DNA of 64,000 bases from Terrisporobacter glycolicus ATCC 14880 = DSM 1288 (GTDB lineage: Bacteria > Bacillota > Clostridia > Peptostreptococcales > Peptostreptococcaceae), in assembly GCF_036812735.1 (NCBI RefSeq), contig NZ_CP117523.1, forward strand, positions 2,604,001-2,668,000, given 5' to 3'. The stretch's first letter is position 1. Each line of letters begins with the position of its first letter. The translations under genes were made by a program, and so were the position numbers. The notes beneath the pieces were generated by a model that worked only from the letters and a program-made list of their open reading frames with translations, was not told where the DNA came from and ran no database searches. Below are positions 26,353 through 35,750 of this stretch, piece by piece.

Positions 26353-27525
26353 TTAATAATGATATACTCTTTCCACTCTACTACCTATACAACTTAAGGT
26401 TTCATTTGTTATTGTTCCACTCAGTCTACTTAATTGATTTACTGGTAAGTAAAAATCTCCATCTTGACCAAACAATGTTACAATATCTCCTTCTTTAACA
26501 TTATCAATATTAGTTACATCTACCATTGTTTGATCCATACAAACATTGCCTATTATTCTTCCATATTGGCCATTTACTAAAACTTTAAAATCTTTTTTAG
26601 ATACCGCTCTAGAAAATCCATCAGCATATCCAATTGTAATAGTAGCTATTTTCATTGGAGTTGGTGTAGTAAAGTTATTACCATAACCTATATTCTCTCC
26701 AGCGTCTACCTCTTTTACCATAGCCACTCTACATCTTAATGACATTGTCGGCTTTAATTGTTCATTATTTGGTAATTTACTTAATATAGTATCACATGGA
26801 TCACAAGGTACACCGTATAATATAATACCTGGTCTGGCTAAGTCTCTATTTATTTCTCTATAGGATGCTATACCATAAGAGTTTTGTAAATGAACTTTTC
26901 CTAAATTTAAATTTTCATCTTTTAATTTATCAATTATATAATCAAAATTTTCAATTTGCTTTCTTGTAAATAATATATCTTCTTCTGCCTCACTATCAGC
27001 TCTACATAAATGAGAGAATATACCCGTAATATAAATATTTTCCAAATTAAAAATCGACTTAATGTCATCTATATTATCTCTATTTTCACCTATTCTGTTC
27101 ATACCAGTGTTAAGCGCCACATGACATTTAACAGTTCCTGGTAAATCACTTAAATTTTTAGCATATTTACTATTTATTAAAGTCTGAGTTAAATTATATT
27201 TTATTAATTCTTCTTTTTGACAAACAGGTGTATAACCTAAAACTATTATTTCACCCTTAATATTTCCTTCTCTTAATTCTATTGCTTCACTAATACATGC
27301 TACTGCAAGGTATTTTATTCCAATACTCTCAAAATAACTAGCAACTTCTACTGCACCATGTCCATAAGCATTTGCTTTTACTACTCCTACGATTTCACAA
27401 TTTTCATCTAACATATTTGAAATCACATCTATATTATGTTTGAAATTAGTTAAATTAATCTCTGCAAAAGCTCTTAATTTAGAAGTATCAATTTCGTCTC
27501 TGCTATTATAAATTTTTGCTCTCAT
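26353..27525 (-). CDS. alr: Alanine racemase
   Basis: A 390-residue fold-type III PLP enzyme that supplies D-alanine for peptidoglycan and, in spore formers, controls germination signals. The PLP lysine is in VVKANAYGHGAVEVA, the catalytic tyrosine in GENIGYGNNF, and the C-terminal beta domain carries IGNVCMDQTMVDV. Length and motifs are typical. GGGGGAT precedes the ATG. A close serine or broad-spectrum racemase cannot be excluded. Confidence 0.93.
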   Translation of the reverse strand: MRAKIYNSRDEIDTSKLRAFAEINLTNFKHNIDVISNMLDENCEIVGVVKANAYGHGAVEVASYFESIGIKYLAVACISEAIELREGNIKGEIIVLGYTPVCQKEELIKYNLTQTLINSKYAKNLSDLPGTVKCHVALNTGMNRIGENRDNIDDIKSIFNLENIYITGIFSHLCRADSEAEEDILFTRKQIENFDYIIDKLKDENLNLGKVHLQNSYGIASYREINRDLARPGIILYGVPCDPCDTILSKLPNNEQLKPTMSLRCRVAMVKEVDAGENIGYGNNFTTPTPMKIATITIGYADGFSRAVSKKDFKVLVNGQYGRIIGNVCMDQTMVDVTNIDNVKEGDIVTLFGQDGDFYLPVNQLSRLSGTITNETLSCIGSRVERVYHY

Positions 27526-27642
27526 TGTATTATCCCCCTAGTATACTCTTAAGTTAAAAAAACATATTATTTCATATAGAAATTATATCTTAATTATAGC
27601 ATATTTTTTGACTATTTATAATATTCTATCAAATTCATTTTA

Positions 27643-27673
27643 AAAAATAAGCCATAAAAATGGCTTATTTTTT
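27643..27673 (-). terminator. Intrinsic terminator after the 132-residue membrane protein gene
   Basis: Arms AAAATAAGCCAT and ATGGCTTATTTT around a short A-rich loop, directly past the stop. Confidence 0.85.
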
Positions 27674-27677
27674 ATTA

Positions 27678-28076
27678 TTATCCATCATACTCATTTGTAG
27701 TTTTGTATTGTGAAGTTTTTTCTCTTCTTTTACCCTTTATTTTACCTTTGTTCTCTGAACAACGAGGACACTCTTCTCTTCTTAATCTTTTAGAATTAAA
27801 CTCATCAACTACTTTTTCCAACTCTTCTTTTTCTTCCTCTTCTTGTCTTATAAATTCATCTTCATAAAACTGCATTTTTTCTTTTTCTTTAAAAATTTCT
27901 TCTATTTCATCCTCGTAATATCTTGCCAATTTTTTATCTTCAATTATTCCTAGTAACTTTCTTGTCCCAATATACACTGCTGCACCTACTCCTGCAGTTA
28001 CTGCACCAAATATTACGGCTTTTCTAGCCTTTTTGTTTATATCCATATAGTGTTCAAAACATTCAATACTTTTCAT
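27678..28076 (-). CDS. Hypothetical protein with one membrane helix and acidic coiled segment
   Basis: A 132-residue protein I do not recognise. A predicted helix at about residues 20-38 (AVIFGAVTAGVGAAVYIG) is followed by a Glu/Lys-rich, probably helical stretch and a basic tail containing CPRCSENKGK, half of a zinc-ribbon-like cysteine pair. A clear ribosome binding site (AAGGAG) and its own terminator support expression. No operon partner. Confidence 0.65.
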   Translation of the reverse strand: MKSIECFEHYMDINKKARKAVIFGAVTAGVGAAVYIGTRKLLGIIEDKKLARYYEDEIEEIFKEKEKMQFYEDEFIRQEEEEKEELEKVVDEFNSKRLRREECPRCSENKGKIKGKRREKTSQYKTTNEYDG

Positions 28077-28198
28077 ATTAAATTCTCCTTCCTTAAAAGG
28101 TTATTATATATAAATAGTATTTGTATTTATCACATAAAAAAGTTATAAATTTTAATATTAATATTTGTAATTACTATGTAAATTTCAATATTTTAACA

Positions 28199-28690
28199 TT
28201 ATATATCATCAAATCTTTCGAAACGATTAAATAACTTGCCTAACTTTTCTCCTGGAGTTCCAATTCCTGTATCAATTACATCAATAATCACTTTCTCATC
28301 TTTACATTTTATACTCACAAATATATTTCCATCTTCTCGATTATATTTTATTGCATTTGATAAAATGTTAAGTACAATTTTTTCATTAATGAATATTATT
28401 TCATCTTTTTTACTGAATATTATTCCTATAGGAATTAACATTAAAGACTCATAAAACCATGTTTTATATTTTATTATATCTCTTATTAAGAGATTTATAA
28501 TAGTATAACTATTTATTATATTTAAAATTATTATAATAAAAAATAATGAATTTCTTATTTGTATTTGCTTGAAAATTTCGGATGTAATAAATATTAATAC
28601 ATAAAATTGCGTATCTTTTATTACCCTTTCTAAAGCATTTATATTCGTGTAATATACTATCCCTATATATAAGGTAACGTTACAATATGT
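28199..28690 (-). pseudogene. Remnant of a membrane sensor histidine kinase
   Basis: The minus strand is open from about 28690 to a stop at 28199. The first part is hydrophobic and membrane-like. It then jumps directly to a kinase ATPase piece with the N box (VLNILSNAIKYN) and G1 box (VIDTGIGTP), and stops soon after FERFDD, before the G2 box. The phospho-accepting histidine domain is missing and no valid start was found. An internal deletion and a 3' truncation explain this; no response regulator is nearby. Confidence 0.65.
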
Positions 28691-28990
28691 TTACTATTTT
28701 CTTTATATTATAATTTCTTTTATATTTATGTATAACTAAATAGAATAAAAAAACTTCACTTATTAAAATTGTAAATGATATATTTTTTACCATATAATTA
28801 AGGCTATTTTTATGCTTATATCATATATGACATACCATATATTAAGCAATCCTATATATGCTATTGACATAGAGATATCTTTATATACAATCCAAATAAA
28901 TTAATTTATGCATATATATTAATTATTTATAGTTTTATTATCAAATATTATAAAAAAATTATATCAAAAATGATTGCTTGTAATAGTTTG
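28691..28990. other. AT-rich non-coding stretch
   Basis: About 300 bp of very AT-rich sequence upstream of the kinase remnant and past the RNA terminator at 29.0 kb. Short runs resemble membrane-protein codons and may be older parts of the kinase. I see no gene, promoter or stable hairpin that I can support. Confidence 0.5.
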
Positions 28991-28994
28991 CTAT

Positions 28995-29185
28995 AAAAAA
29001 GCTAAACTAATAATTAGTTTAGCTTACATTTATTAAAATTAGTTAAGGAAGTGGTTTTACTGTTATCTACCCAAAAGGATTTATTTTATACTCTTGAACG
29101 GGCTTAACTTTAACATAAATCGAAAGCTCCTTTGAAGAGTTTCACGTGTTAGTTTGAGATATTACCACTGCCACTTCCTTAATAT
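28995..29185 (-). ncRNA. Candidate structured non-coding RNA with pseudoknot potential
   Basis: A perfect 12-bp closing stem (29043-29054 with 29171-29182) encloses 116 nt, and an intrinsic terminator (arms AAGCTAAACTAAT and AGTTTAGCTT, then U) follows at 28995-29025 on the minus strand, which sets the strand. Inside, several complementary blocks can pair: 29157-29161 with 29064-29068, 29135-29140 with 29090-29095, 29128-29133 with 29074-29079, and 29100-29103 with 29069-29072. The last three interleave, giving pseudoknots. It contains no usable ORF. I do not recognise it as a 6S, tmRNA, SRP, RNase P or standard riboswitch. The pseudoknotted raiA RNA class is one model to test. Confidence 0.6.
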
Positions 29186-29303
29186 AATTGTATTTATATA
29201 CATATAATTTTGTTCATAATCTTTGATAAATAATAATATTTTATTTTCTTTTTCGTAGTTATATTTTCTTTGTCTCTATCATATATTATTAATTACTATA
29301 ATT

Positions 29304-30296
29304 TCATTGTGATTCTTTATTTTTATCTGAATCTTTATTTTGTATACATTTTTCGGGGTTAATATAAACGACTTCCCATTGATTATCCTTATTTTTCTTA
29401 TAATCAGCTATTTTTTTATCTACTCCATTAGTTAGTTCATAAAAAAGTACATAATATTCATTATCATCTTTGTCCTTATAATATGCTCTTTTTGTATATC
29501 CATCTTCATTTACAATTACATCTCCATCAATCAATGAGCACCAGTTTCCATATTCTATTTCCACAAACGCTTTAGCATCATATGCCCATCCATGATATGG
29601 TGCACATAAATAGTTTTCACTACTATAATCCATTTTAACTATTTTGTAACTATCATTTTCTTTATCTAGATATATATATCCATAGTAATATGCAAATAAG
29701 CCTTTATTCTCTTTTGATCCTTCAATAACTTCCAACTCTACAAAATATTTTAATAAGTTTGGATTGTTTTCATCTGACGGAACATTATTTACTTTAATCA
29801 GATTAATATGAAGTATATTTTTAAAAGAATCTAAAAAGTCATTGTATGGCAATTCTTTTTGATAAGATTTTGATAAAAAATTATATGCTACTGGATATGG
29901 CCCTTTAACTTCTCCTAATGATCCACACCCGGTTTCATTGTCTTCTGTTGGATTAGCAGCTTCTCTAAGTACATTAAAGTAGTTTACCACAGTATCTTTT
30001 CCTGACCTAAATGGCTTTGATGGTAAATCCATTTTATATGGATTCTTATTATAAAATTCCTTCAAAATATTAAGATTATCATCATTTAGTATTGCCATAT
30101 CAGATGGCCTAAAAAATCTTTCTAAATCGTAATTTTCTTCTCTACTATCAACAACCTCTAAATTTTCACCTACAACAGATTCATCAACTAAATTTCCACC
30201 TAGTATATATTTATTTTCCTTCTCTGTTGCATCTATTCTCAGTGTTGTCATCATTATCATTATTAAACATAATAGTAAATATTTTATATTTTTCAT
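29304..30296 (-). CDS. Hypothetical secreted protein
   Basis: A 330-residue protein with a Sec signal peptide (MKNIKYLLLCLIMIMMTTL, cleavage probably near residue 23) and a hydrophilic mature part. No domain is recognised. Parts such as GPYPVAYNFLSKSYQKELPYNDFLDSFKN resemble the beta-sandwich or NTF2-like stress proteins of Gram-positive surfaces, but this is weak. The lack of a lipobox or anchor suggests release or non-covalent wall binding. It reads toward the structured RNA, 119 bp upstream of it. Confidence 0.65.
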   Translation of the reverse strand: MKNIKYLLLCLIMIMMTTLRIDATEKENKYILGGNLVDESVVGENLEVVDSREENYDLERFFRPSDMAILNDDNLNILKEFYNKNPYKMDLPSKPFRSGKDTVVNYFNVLREAANPTEDNETGCGSLGEVKGPYPVAYNFLSKSYQKELPYNDFLDSFKNILHINLIKVNNVPSDENNPNLLKYFVELEVIEGSKENKGLFAYYYGYIYLDKENDSYKIVKMDYSSENYLCAPYHGWAYDAKAFVEIEYGNWCSLIDGDVIVNEDGYTKRAYYKDKDDNEYYVLFYELTNGVDKKIADYKKNKDNQWEVVYINPEKCIQNKDSDKNKESQ

Positions 30297-30492
30297 TTTA
30301 ATCTCCTTTCTAAAAATAAATAAGATCTTATTTATATCTTTTACATTTTTTTCTAAAATACACTAAAAATGTTTTTAATTTATATAAAAAGTTAAAATTT
30401 ATATCTCCATTTATTTTTCTAATGACTTTTATATTTCAATAATCTACAATAATTACTGTAACATAGGATAAAATAAAAAGGGGATGATTTCA

Positions 30493-31557
30493 TTGGAAAG
30501 AATTGATGAAAGGGATACTATGTTTGCAAGAGCTCACTATAAAAAAGACAGTACCGTTTATAAAGACTATTATGCTAAAAATCCAGAAAAAAAAGATATT
30601 GATGATAGTTTTAGAACCAGACCAGAGCTGTTAGAAGAAGGTACAACTACATACAATAAACTAAATTCACCAATTGCAGGAAGTGCCTTTGCTTTTTTAA
30701 GAGATATTAAAGATTTATGTGAAGGAGAAGTATCTCCTATAAAAATAGATGGTGATAGTAAAACATTTACGAAAAAAATAAAAGGAATTGCTTCTTTATA
30801 CGGTGCTTGTATGATTGGAATAACTAAGCTGGAAAAAAAACATATTTATACACATAGAGGTAGGTCTGAAGAAGATTATGGACAAGAAGTTAATCTTGAC
30901 CACAAATTTGCCATTGCATTTGCTTGTGAAATGGATTTAGATATGGTTAATAGAGCTCCTATGATTTCAGAAGTCATTGCCACATCAAAGAGTTATGTAG
31001 ATGTAGCTATTATAGGCATGGTAATTTCATATTATATTAGAAGTTTAGGATATGAAGCAAGAAATCATGTTGATGCAAACTATCTTGTTATACCTGCTCT
31101 TATAGCAGAAGACGCAGGACTAGGTCAGCTAGGTAGAAATGCTATTCTTACAAATAAAGACTACGGTTCAAGATTTAAATTAGGAGTAGTAACTACAAAT
31201 TTACCTCTTGATATTGATAAAAAAATAGATTTTGGTTTAGAAGACTTTTGTAAAGTGTGTAAAAAATGTGCCCTTACATGTCCTACCCAGTCTTTATCTA
31301 GAGAAAACAAAATTAATAAAGATAATAAATATAACTGGACTGTAGATGTTGAAACTTGTTATGAAAAGTGGAGATACTTGGGAACTGACTGTGGTATGTG
31401 TATTTCAGTATGTCCTTTTAGCCAAAATCTTGAAAGTATTAAAAAATATAGTTCATTTAAAAAAAATGGAGTTGCTATACAAGATGTTTTAGATGAATAT
31501 AAAAGAAAATTTGGAACTAGAGTATTTGTTCCAGGTAATCCACCTTGGCTAAGATAG
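30493..31557 (+). CDS. Reductive-dehalogenase/QueG-like cobamide and double [4Fe-4S] protein
   Basis: About 354 residues from a TTG at 30493, where GGGGATGATTTCA gives a normal spacing; the ATG at 30484 touches the G run. The middle shows the flavin/cobamide-reductase-like region (VIATSKSYVDVAIIG, then LIAEDAGLGQLGRNAILTNKDYGSRFKLG) shared by epoxyqueuosine reductase and reductive dehalogenases. Two ferredoxin motifs follow: CKVCKKCALTCP and CGMCISVCPF. There is no Tat signal, so it is cytoplasmic, unlike respiratory dehalogenases. It is too divergent to call QueG; the substrate is unknown. Confidence 0.8.
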   Translation: MERIDERDTMFARAHYKKDSTVYKDYYAKNPEKKDIDDSFRTRPELLEEGTTTYNKLNSPIAGSAFAFLRDIKDLCEGEVSPIKIDGDSKTFTKKIKGIASLYGACMIGITKLEKKHIYTHRGRSEEDYGQEVNLDHKFAIAFACEMDLDMVNRAPMISEVIATSKSYVDVAIIGMVISYYIRSLGYEARNHVDANYLVIPALIAEDAGLGQLGRNAILTNKDYGSRFKLGVVTTNLPLDIDKKIDFGLEDFCKVCKKCALTCPTQSLSRENKINKDNKYNWTVDVETCYEKWRYLGTDCGMCISVCPFSQNLESIKKYSSFKKNGVAIQDVLDEYKRKFGTRVFVPGNPPWLR

Positions 31558-31600
31558 CAAGTTTTATTTCATTTATAAATTATTCATTTGTTTAAAATTT

Positions 31601-31640
31601 ACTATCCCCTCTATACAGCTAGAGGGGATAATTTTTATTT
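31601..31640. terminator. Bidirectional terminator between the Fe-S protein and trpP
   Basis: GC-rich arms TATCCCCTCT and AGAGGGGATA, then a T run on the plus strand, between convergent genes. Confidence 0.85.
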
Positions 31641-31646
31641 ACTTTT

Positions 31647-32198
31647 CTAACTTTGAAAACTTACCCTTTTCATTGTAACATGAATTACTTTAAATACAAT
31701 TACACCAACTAGTAAGTTAATACCTATAGCAGGAAGTACTACTGCTGCAAATAGCATACTTAAATTCATATTTCCAGGAAGACCTACTAAAATCTGAGCT
31801 GATGTTAAAAATATAAATCCACTTACTGCAGTTCCTAAAGACATTAATACATTGGAAACTATAAAATCTTGATTTTTATCAGCTAATTTTTTCATAAAAG
31901 GAACCTTGTACATAGCTATCATAACTAAAAAACTAATATTTGTAGTAAGAAATTTATCTATAACATTAGGTACTTGACCTCCAGGAAATGAAGTTGTCAT
32001 CCCAGAAAATATGCCAGCTATTATACCACATATTAAACAAGTTTTATAATCATCTTTATTTATAATCATTATTGTAAATAACATTATTAAAGTCATATCA
32101 GGCTTTACACCAAATATAGCAGGTTCTATCTGGTGTAAAACTAAACCTATTCCTAAAAGTACAGCATTTAAAACTAATTTTCTTGTATTCATTTTCAT
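31647..32198 (-). CDS. trpP: Tryptophan transporter TrpP
   Basis: A membrane protein of about 183 residues from the ATG at 32198; GGAGG lies 8 nt upstream, whereas the longer TTG form would overlap it. Five or six hydrophobic segments and the phrase HQIEPAIFGVKPDMTLIMLF match the TrpP family of predicted tryptophan uptake proteins, which resemble ECF substrate-binding components. The T-box upstream reads a Trp codon, which supports the substrate independently. Confidence 0.92.
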   Translation of the reverse strand: MKMNTRKLVLNAVLLGIGLVLHQIEPAIFGVKPDMTLIMLFTIMIINKDDYKTCLICGIIAGIFSGMTTSFPGGQVPNVIDKFLTTNISFLVMIAMYKVPFMKKLADKNQDFIVSNVLMSLGTAVSGFIFLTSAQILVGLPGNMNLSMLFAAVVLPAIGINLLVGVIVFKVIHVTMKRVSFQS

Positions 32199-32315
32199 AA
32201 TAATATCCTCCAAAATATTTTTTAATTATATTTAAATAAATTAATTCCTCTTTTAACCTATTAAGAGTTTTAGTTCATACCAAGATTTTCACCTACCTCT
32301 CTTTTGGGCAATAAA

Positions 32316-32560
32316 AAAAACTCCGCCCTATATAAATAGGACGAAGTTATACTCCGCGTTGCCACCTAATTTGTGTATTATAAATACACCTCTTAATATT
32401 GGTACCATCATACCTCATTTGCTATAACGTGCAAATCACGGTAAAGTCTACTTTCGCAAAGATTTCGATTTACTCCTCAAAGGCCCATTCACCAAATTTC
32501 TTCTTGTCGAGATTCCACCATCCTCAACTCTCTATTTTGAACCTAAATTTGATTACTATC
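32316..32560 (-). promoter_or_regulatory. T-box leader of trpP, Trp specifier
   Basis: The minus strand shows AGAGAGTTG and GATGGTGGAATC of stem I, the specifier region GTGAATGGGCC with UGG (Trp), the T-box AGGTGGCAACGCGGAG (32351-32366), and a terminator with AACTTCGTCCTA and TAGGGCGGAGTT arms before a run of U (32318-32348). Uncharged tRNA(Trp) should promote read-through into trpP. Confidence 0.93.
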
Positions 32561-32593
32561 CCTTATCAAAGGATTTAATTTATTATTAATAAC

Positions 32594-32622
32594 ATAGTAT
32601 GTAATTTATTTAATTTTGTCAA
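32594..32622 (-). promoter_or_regulatory. Sigma-A promoter of the trpP T-box transcript
   Basis: On the minus strand a perfect TTGACA (32617-32622), 17-bp spacer and TACTAT (32594-32599), placing the start near 32587, just before the T-box leader. Confidence 0.75.
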
Positions 32623-32645
32623 CTAATTTATAATATTTTTATTTA

Positions 32646-33743
32646 TTAAATTATTTTGAATGGATTTAAATTTATTTCACTGCTTATAATTTCAATACTT
32701 TCAATATTGTGTAAAAATCTTTTCATTACATTCTTAAATATATCTTCTGTATCAAAATGGCCACAGTCTACTATGCACATACCCATGTCCAAAGCATCTT
32801 GCGCTTCATGATATTTAACATCTCCTGTAATTATTACATCACAATTTTTAGAATTTGCTAGTCCTACCATATCAGAACCTGCTCCAGTTACAACTGCTAC
32901 CTTTTTTATTTTTGTATTTAGTTCTCCAACAACTCTTATATGATCCATATTTAATTTTAATTTAATTTTTTCGCATAGACCTTTTAAGTCTATTTCACTA
33001 TTAAGAGTAGAATATCTTCCAAGACCTACAGCTTTACCTTTATTTTCTAATTTATAAACATCATATGCTACTTCTTCATAAGGATGAGCATTAATCATTT
33101 TTGATATTGTCTTTTGTAATATGTTACTTGGTAAAATAGTTTCAATTTTAACTTCTTTAACTTCTTCTATCTTACCCTTTTCACCTGTAAAAGGATTTGA
33201 ATTATCTTCTGGCCTAAATGTTCCTATTCCAGAGCTGTTAAATGTACAATTGCTATAATTACCTATATATCCTGCTCCACTTTCTCCTAAAGCCTCTCTA
33301 ACTACTATTTCATGAGTCATAGGAGTATAAACTGCAAGTTTGTATAGAATTTCACTAGAAGTTACATCGAGTATTTTACTATTTTTAAACCCCATAATTT
33401 CCATAAAATAGTCATTAAGGCCATCAAAAGCTATATCAAAATTTGTATGCATAGAATAGAGTGCTATATCATTTTTAATTAATTTATGTATAAGTCTTCC
33501 CTTTAAATCTTTCGTATTAATTTTGTTCATTTTTCTAAAAATAAAAGGGTGGTGTGTAACTATTAAATCCACATTTTTTTCTATAGCTTCTTCAATAACT
33601 TTTTCATTTGCCTCAAGTGAAACCAAAACTGTTTTTATTTCACTATCAAAATCTCCCACTAATAATCCTACATTATCCCAATCATAAGCTAAATTAAGAG
33701 GATATTTATTTTCAATTTTTTTAATTAAATCATTTAACTTCAT
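32646..33743 (-). CDS. Nif3-like dinuclear metal centre protein (YqfO family)
   Basis: A 365-residue Nif3 family protein that forms toroidal hexamers with a two-metal site. Metal ligands are visible in DLIVTHHPFIF and in DCGHFDTE near the C-terminus. The inserted PII-like domain typical of Firmicute YqfO lies around residues 130-230 (AVYTPMTHEIVVREALGESGAGYIGNYSNCTF). The biochemical role is unsettled; a GTP cyclohydrolase I type 2 label is common. It is conserved next to trmK and rpoD, as here (15 bp). Confidence 0.92.
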   Translation of the reverse strand: MKLNDLIKKIENKYPLNLAYDWDNVGLLVGDFDSEIKTVLVSLEANEKVIEEAIEKNVDLIVTHHPFIFRKMNKINTKDLKGRLIHKLIKNDIALYSMHTNFDIAFDGLNDYFMEIMGFKNSKILDVTSSEILYKLAVYTPMTHEIVVREALGESGAGYIGNYSNCTFNSSGIGTFRPEDNSNPFTGEKGKIEEVKEVKIETILPSNILQKTISKMINAHPYEEVAYDVYKLENKGKAVGLGRYSTLNSEIDLKGLCEKIKLKLNMDHIRVVGELNTKIKKVAVVTGAGSDMVGLANSKNCDVIITGDVKYHEAQDALDMGMCIVDCGHFDTEDIFKNVMKRFLHNIESIEIISSEINLNPFKII

Positions 33744-33758
33744 TTTTTCAACCCCTTG

Positions 33759-34445
33759 TTAAATTAAATTTTTTAATTTTTCTATTTTATCCTTAGCTAA
33801 ATCTCTTTTCAATATAACTGCTTCAGTATCTTTATCACCTAATTTATTTATAATATTATTATATTTTTTTATTTTATTATCAATAAATTCAGTTAATAAT
33901 TTATCTTTATTTTCTATTAATTTTTTTCCTACCTCATAATATATATTATCTTCAACTAATGTATTTTTACCAGTGTATTTTGCTATTATTATTTCATAAA
34001 GTCTAAAATCTTCCTTTTCTAAATATTCATCTATGATTTCAAATCCATTATTTAATAAATATTCTCTTAACTCTTCTTGTGCTTGCATTGGTTGTAAAAT
34101 TAACTTTTCTACACTATGGGCTACTTCTTTATTTGCTTCAAGCAGTTCACCTATTAATATTCCACCCATTCCTGCAATTATCACTTCTTCTACTTCATCT
34201 TTTTTTAGAACTTCTATTCCAGATCCAAGTCTTAAATCTACCTTATCTTCTAATTTATTTCTTTTTACTTCATTTCTTGCATTTTCTAAAGGTCCTTTAT
34301 TAATATCAGCTAAAATAGCGAAGTTTATTTTATTTTTATTTAAAAGATATACAGGTATATACCCATGATCCGTTCCTATATCAGCTAATCTTTTATTTTC
34401 ACCTACTAAAGATGCTATTTTTAATAATCTGTTCGTTAATTTCAC
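33759..34445 (-). CDS. trmK: tRNA (adenine-22-N1) methyltransferase TrmK
   Basis: About 228 residues from a GTG at 34445. AAAGGAAG sits 7 nt upstream of that codon, and family members begin with the same KLTNRLLKIASLV, so the longer ATG form is less likely. The SAM site is seen in RLADIGTDHGYIPVYLL, with the catalytic-loop region EVIIAGMGGILIGELL. It methylates A22 in tRNA with SAM. Coupled to the Nif3-like gene in the usual rpoD neighbourhood. Confidence 0.92.
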   Translation of the reverse strand: MKLTNRLLKIASLVGENKRLADIGTDHGYIPVYLLNKNKINFAILADINKGPLENARNEVKRNKLEDKVDLRLGSGIEVLKKDEVEEVIIAGMGGILIGELLEANKEVAHSVEKLILQPMQAQEELREYLLNNGFEIIDEYLEKEDFRLYEIIIAKYTGKNTLVEDNIYYEVGKKLIENKDKLLTEFIDNKIKKYNNIINKLGDKDTEAVILKRDLAKDKIEKLKNLI

Positions 34446-34527
34446 TTTATTTCTTCCTTTCATATTCTCTTTTACATTGTCTTATTATATGTATTAACAA
34501 TTTCTTTAAATTTTATTTCCGCATAAT

Positions 34528-34556
34528 TAAAAATTCGCCAAATTTGGCGAATTTTT
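34528..34556 (-). terminator. Intrinsic terminator after rpoD
   Basis: Arms AAAAATTCGCCAA and TTGGCGAATTTTT close to the rpoD stop. It separates dnaG-rpoD from trmK-nif3. Confidence 0.8.
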
Positions 34557-34568
34557 GTTTTATCTATA

Positions 34569-35735
34569 TTAATCTAAATAGTCTCTAAGTTTTTTTGATC
34601 TACTTGGATGTCTTAATTTTCTTAAAGCTTTTGCTTCTATCTGTCTTATTCTTTCACGTGTAACATCAAACTCTTTACCAACTTCTTCAAGAGTTCTAGC
34701 TCTTCCATCTTCAAGACCAAATCTTAATTTTAATACTTTTTGTTCTCTTTCATTTAATGAACCTAGGACTTCTTCTATTTGATCTTTAAGCAAAGAATAT
34801 GCTGCTGCTTCTGCTGGAGCTAAAGCATCTTCATCTGGTATAAAATCTCCTAAGTGAGAATCTTCTTCTTCACCAATTGGAGTTTCTAAAGATACTGGAT
34901 CTTGAGCTATTTTCATTATTTCTCTTACTTTTTCCTCAGACATTTCCATTTCTTTAGCTATTTCTTCTGGTTTAGGGTCTCTTCCTAATTCTTGTAATAA
35001 TTGTCTTGAAACTCTTATTAATTTATTTATTGTTTCCACCATATGCACTGGTATTCTTATAGTTCTTGCTTGGTCTGCTATGGCACGAGTAATTGCTTGT
35101 CTAATCCACCATGTTGCGTATGTTGAAAATTTAAATCCTCTAACATAATCAAATTTTTCAACAGCTTTTATTAAGCCAAGATTTCCTTCTTGTATTAAAT
35201 CTAAGAATAACATGCCTCTTCCAACATATCTTTTTGCTATACTTACAACTAATCTTAAGTTGGCTTCAACTAATCTTTGTTTAGCTATTTCGTCGCCTTC
35301 TAGCATTCTTTTTGCTAGTTCAACTTCTTCATGAGGTTTAAGCAAAGGAATTTTGCCTATTTCCTTTAAATACATTCTTACTGGGTCATCTATACTTATA
35401 CCCTTTGGAAGAGATAAATCTAGTTTATCCATTTCGATGTCATCTTCTTTTTTAATTTTTTCATCAACATCGTCATCTATGTTTTCCATATCTAAAGTTA
35501 AATCGTCATCATCTGCAGAAAAATCAATTGCAACTTTTTCTGTTTTATTTTCTAGTATTTCAATTCCTAAATTACCTAAAGTTTCATAAAGATTTTCAAC
35601 TTTATCTTTATCTAATTCTGTATCTGAAAAGGCTCCCATTATTTCATCTAATGTAAGAGATCCTTGTTTTTTACCTTTTTCAATAAGACTTTTTGCTGCT
35701 ACTTTATTAGCTTCTCTGTTATTTGCCACACTCAA
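34569..35735 (-). CDS. rpoD: Primary RNA polymerase sigma factor RpoD (SigA)
   Basis: A 388-residue housekeeping sigma factor. Region 1.1 is at the N-terminus with an acidic stretch (about 65-100); region 1.2 starts at [16 protein letters not shown]; region 2 has the -10 recognition core [22 protein letters not shown]; region 3 follows with [13 protein letters not shown]; region 4.2 ends with [19 protein letters not shown] for -35 binding. It lies 15 bp downstream of dnaG, the classic macromolecular-synthesis operon. Confidence 0.98.
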   Translation of the reverse strand: MSVANNREANKVAAKSLIEKGKKQGSLTLDEIMGAFSDTELDKDKVENLYETLGNLGIEILENKTEKVAIDFSADDDDLTLDMENIDDDVDEKIKKEDDIEMDKLDLSLPKGISIDDPVRMYLKEIGKIPLLKPHEEVELAKRMLEGDEIAKQRLVEANLRLVVSIAKRYVGRGMLFLDLIQEGNLGLIKAVEKFDYVRGFKFSTYATWWIRQAITRAIADQARTIRIPVHMVETINKLIRVSRQLLQELGRDPKPEEIAKEMEMSEEKVREIMKIAQDPVSLETPIGEEEDSHLGDFIPDEDALAPAEAAAYSLLKDQIEEVLGSLNEREQKVLKLRFGLEDGRARTLEEVGKEFDVTRERIRQIEAKALRKLRHPSRSKKLRDYLD

Positions 35736-35750
35736 ACCTCCTTTCGTGAA

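Noticed and set aside
28995-29185. Inverted-repeat ends of a small mobile element
   Set aside because: No target duplication was seen and the 12-bp repeat fits an RNA closing stem followed by a terminator. Internal pairings also support RNA.
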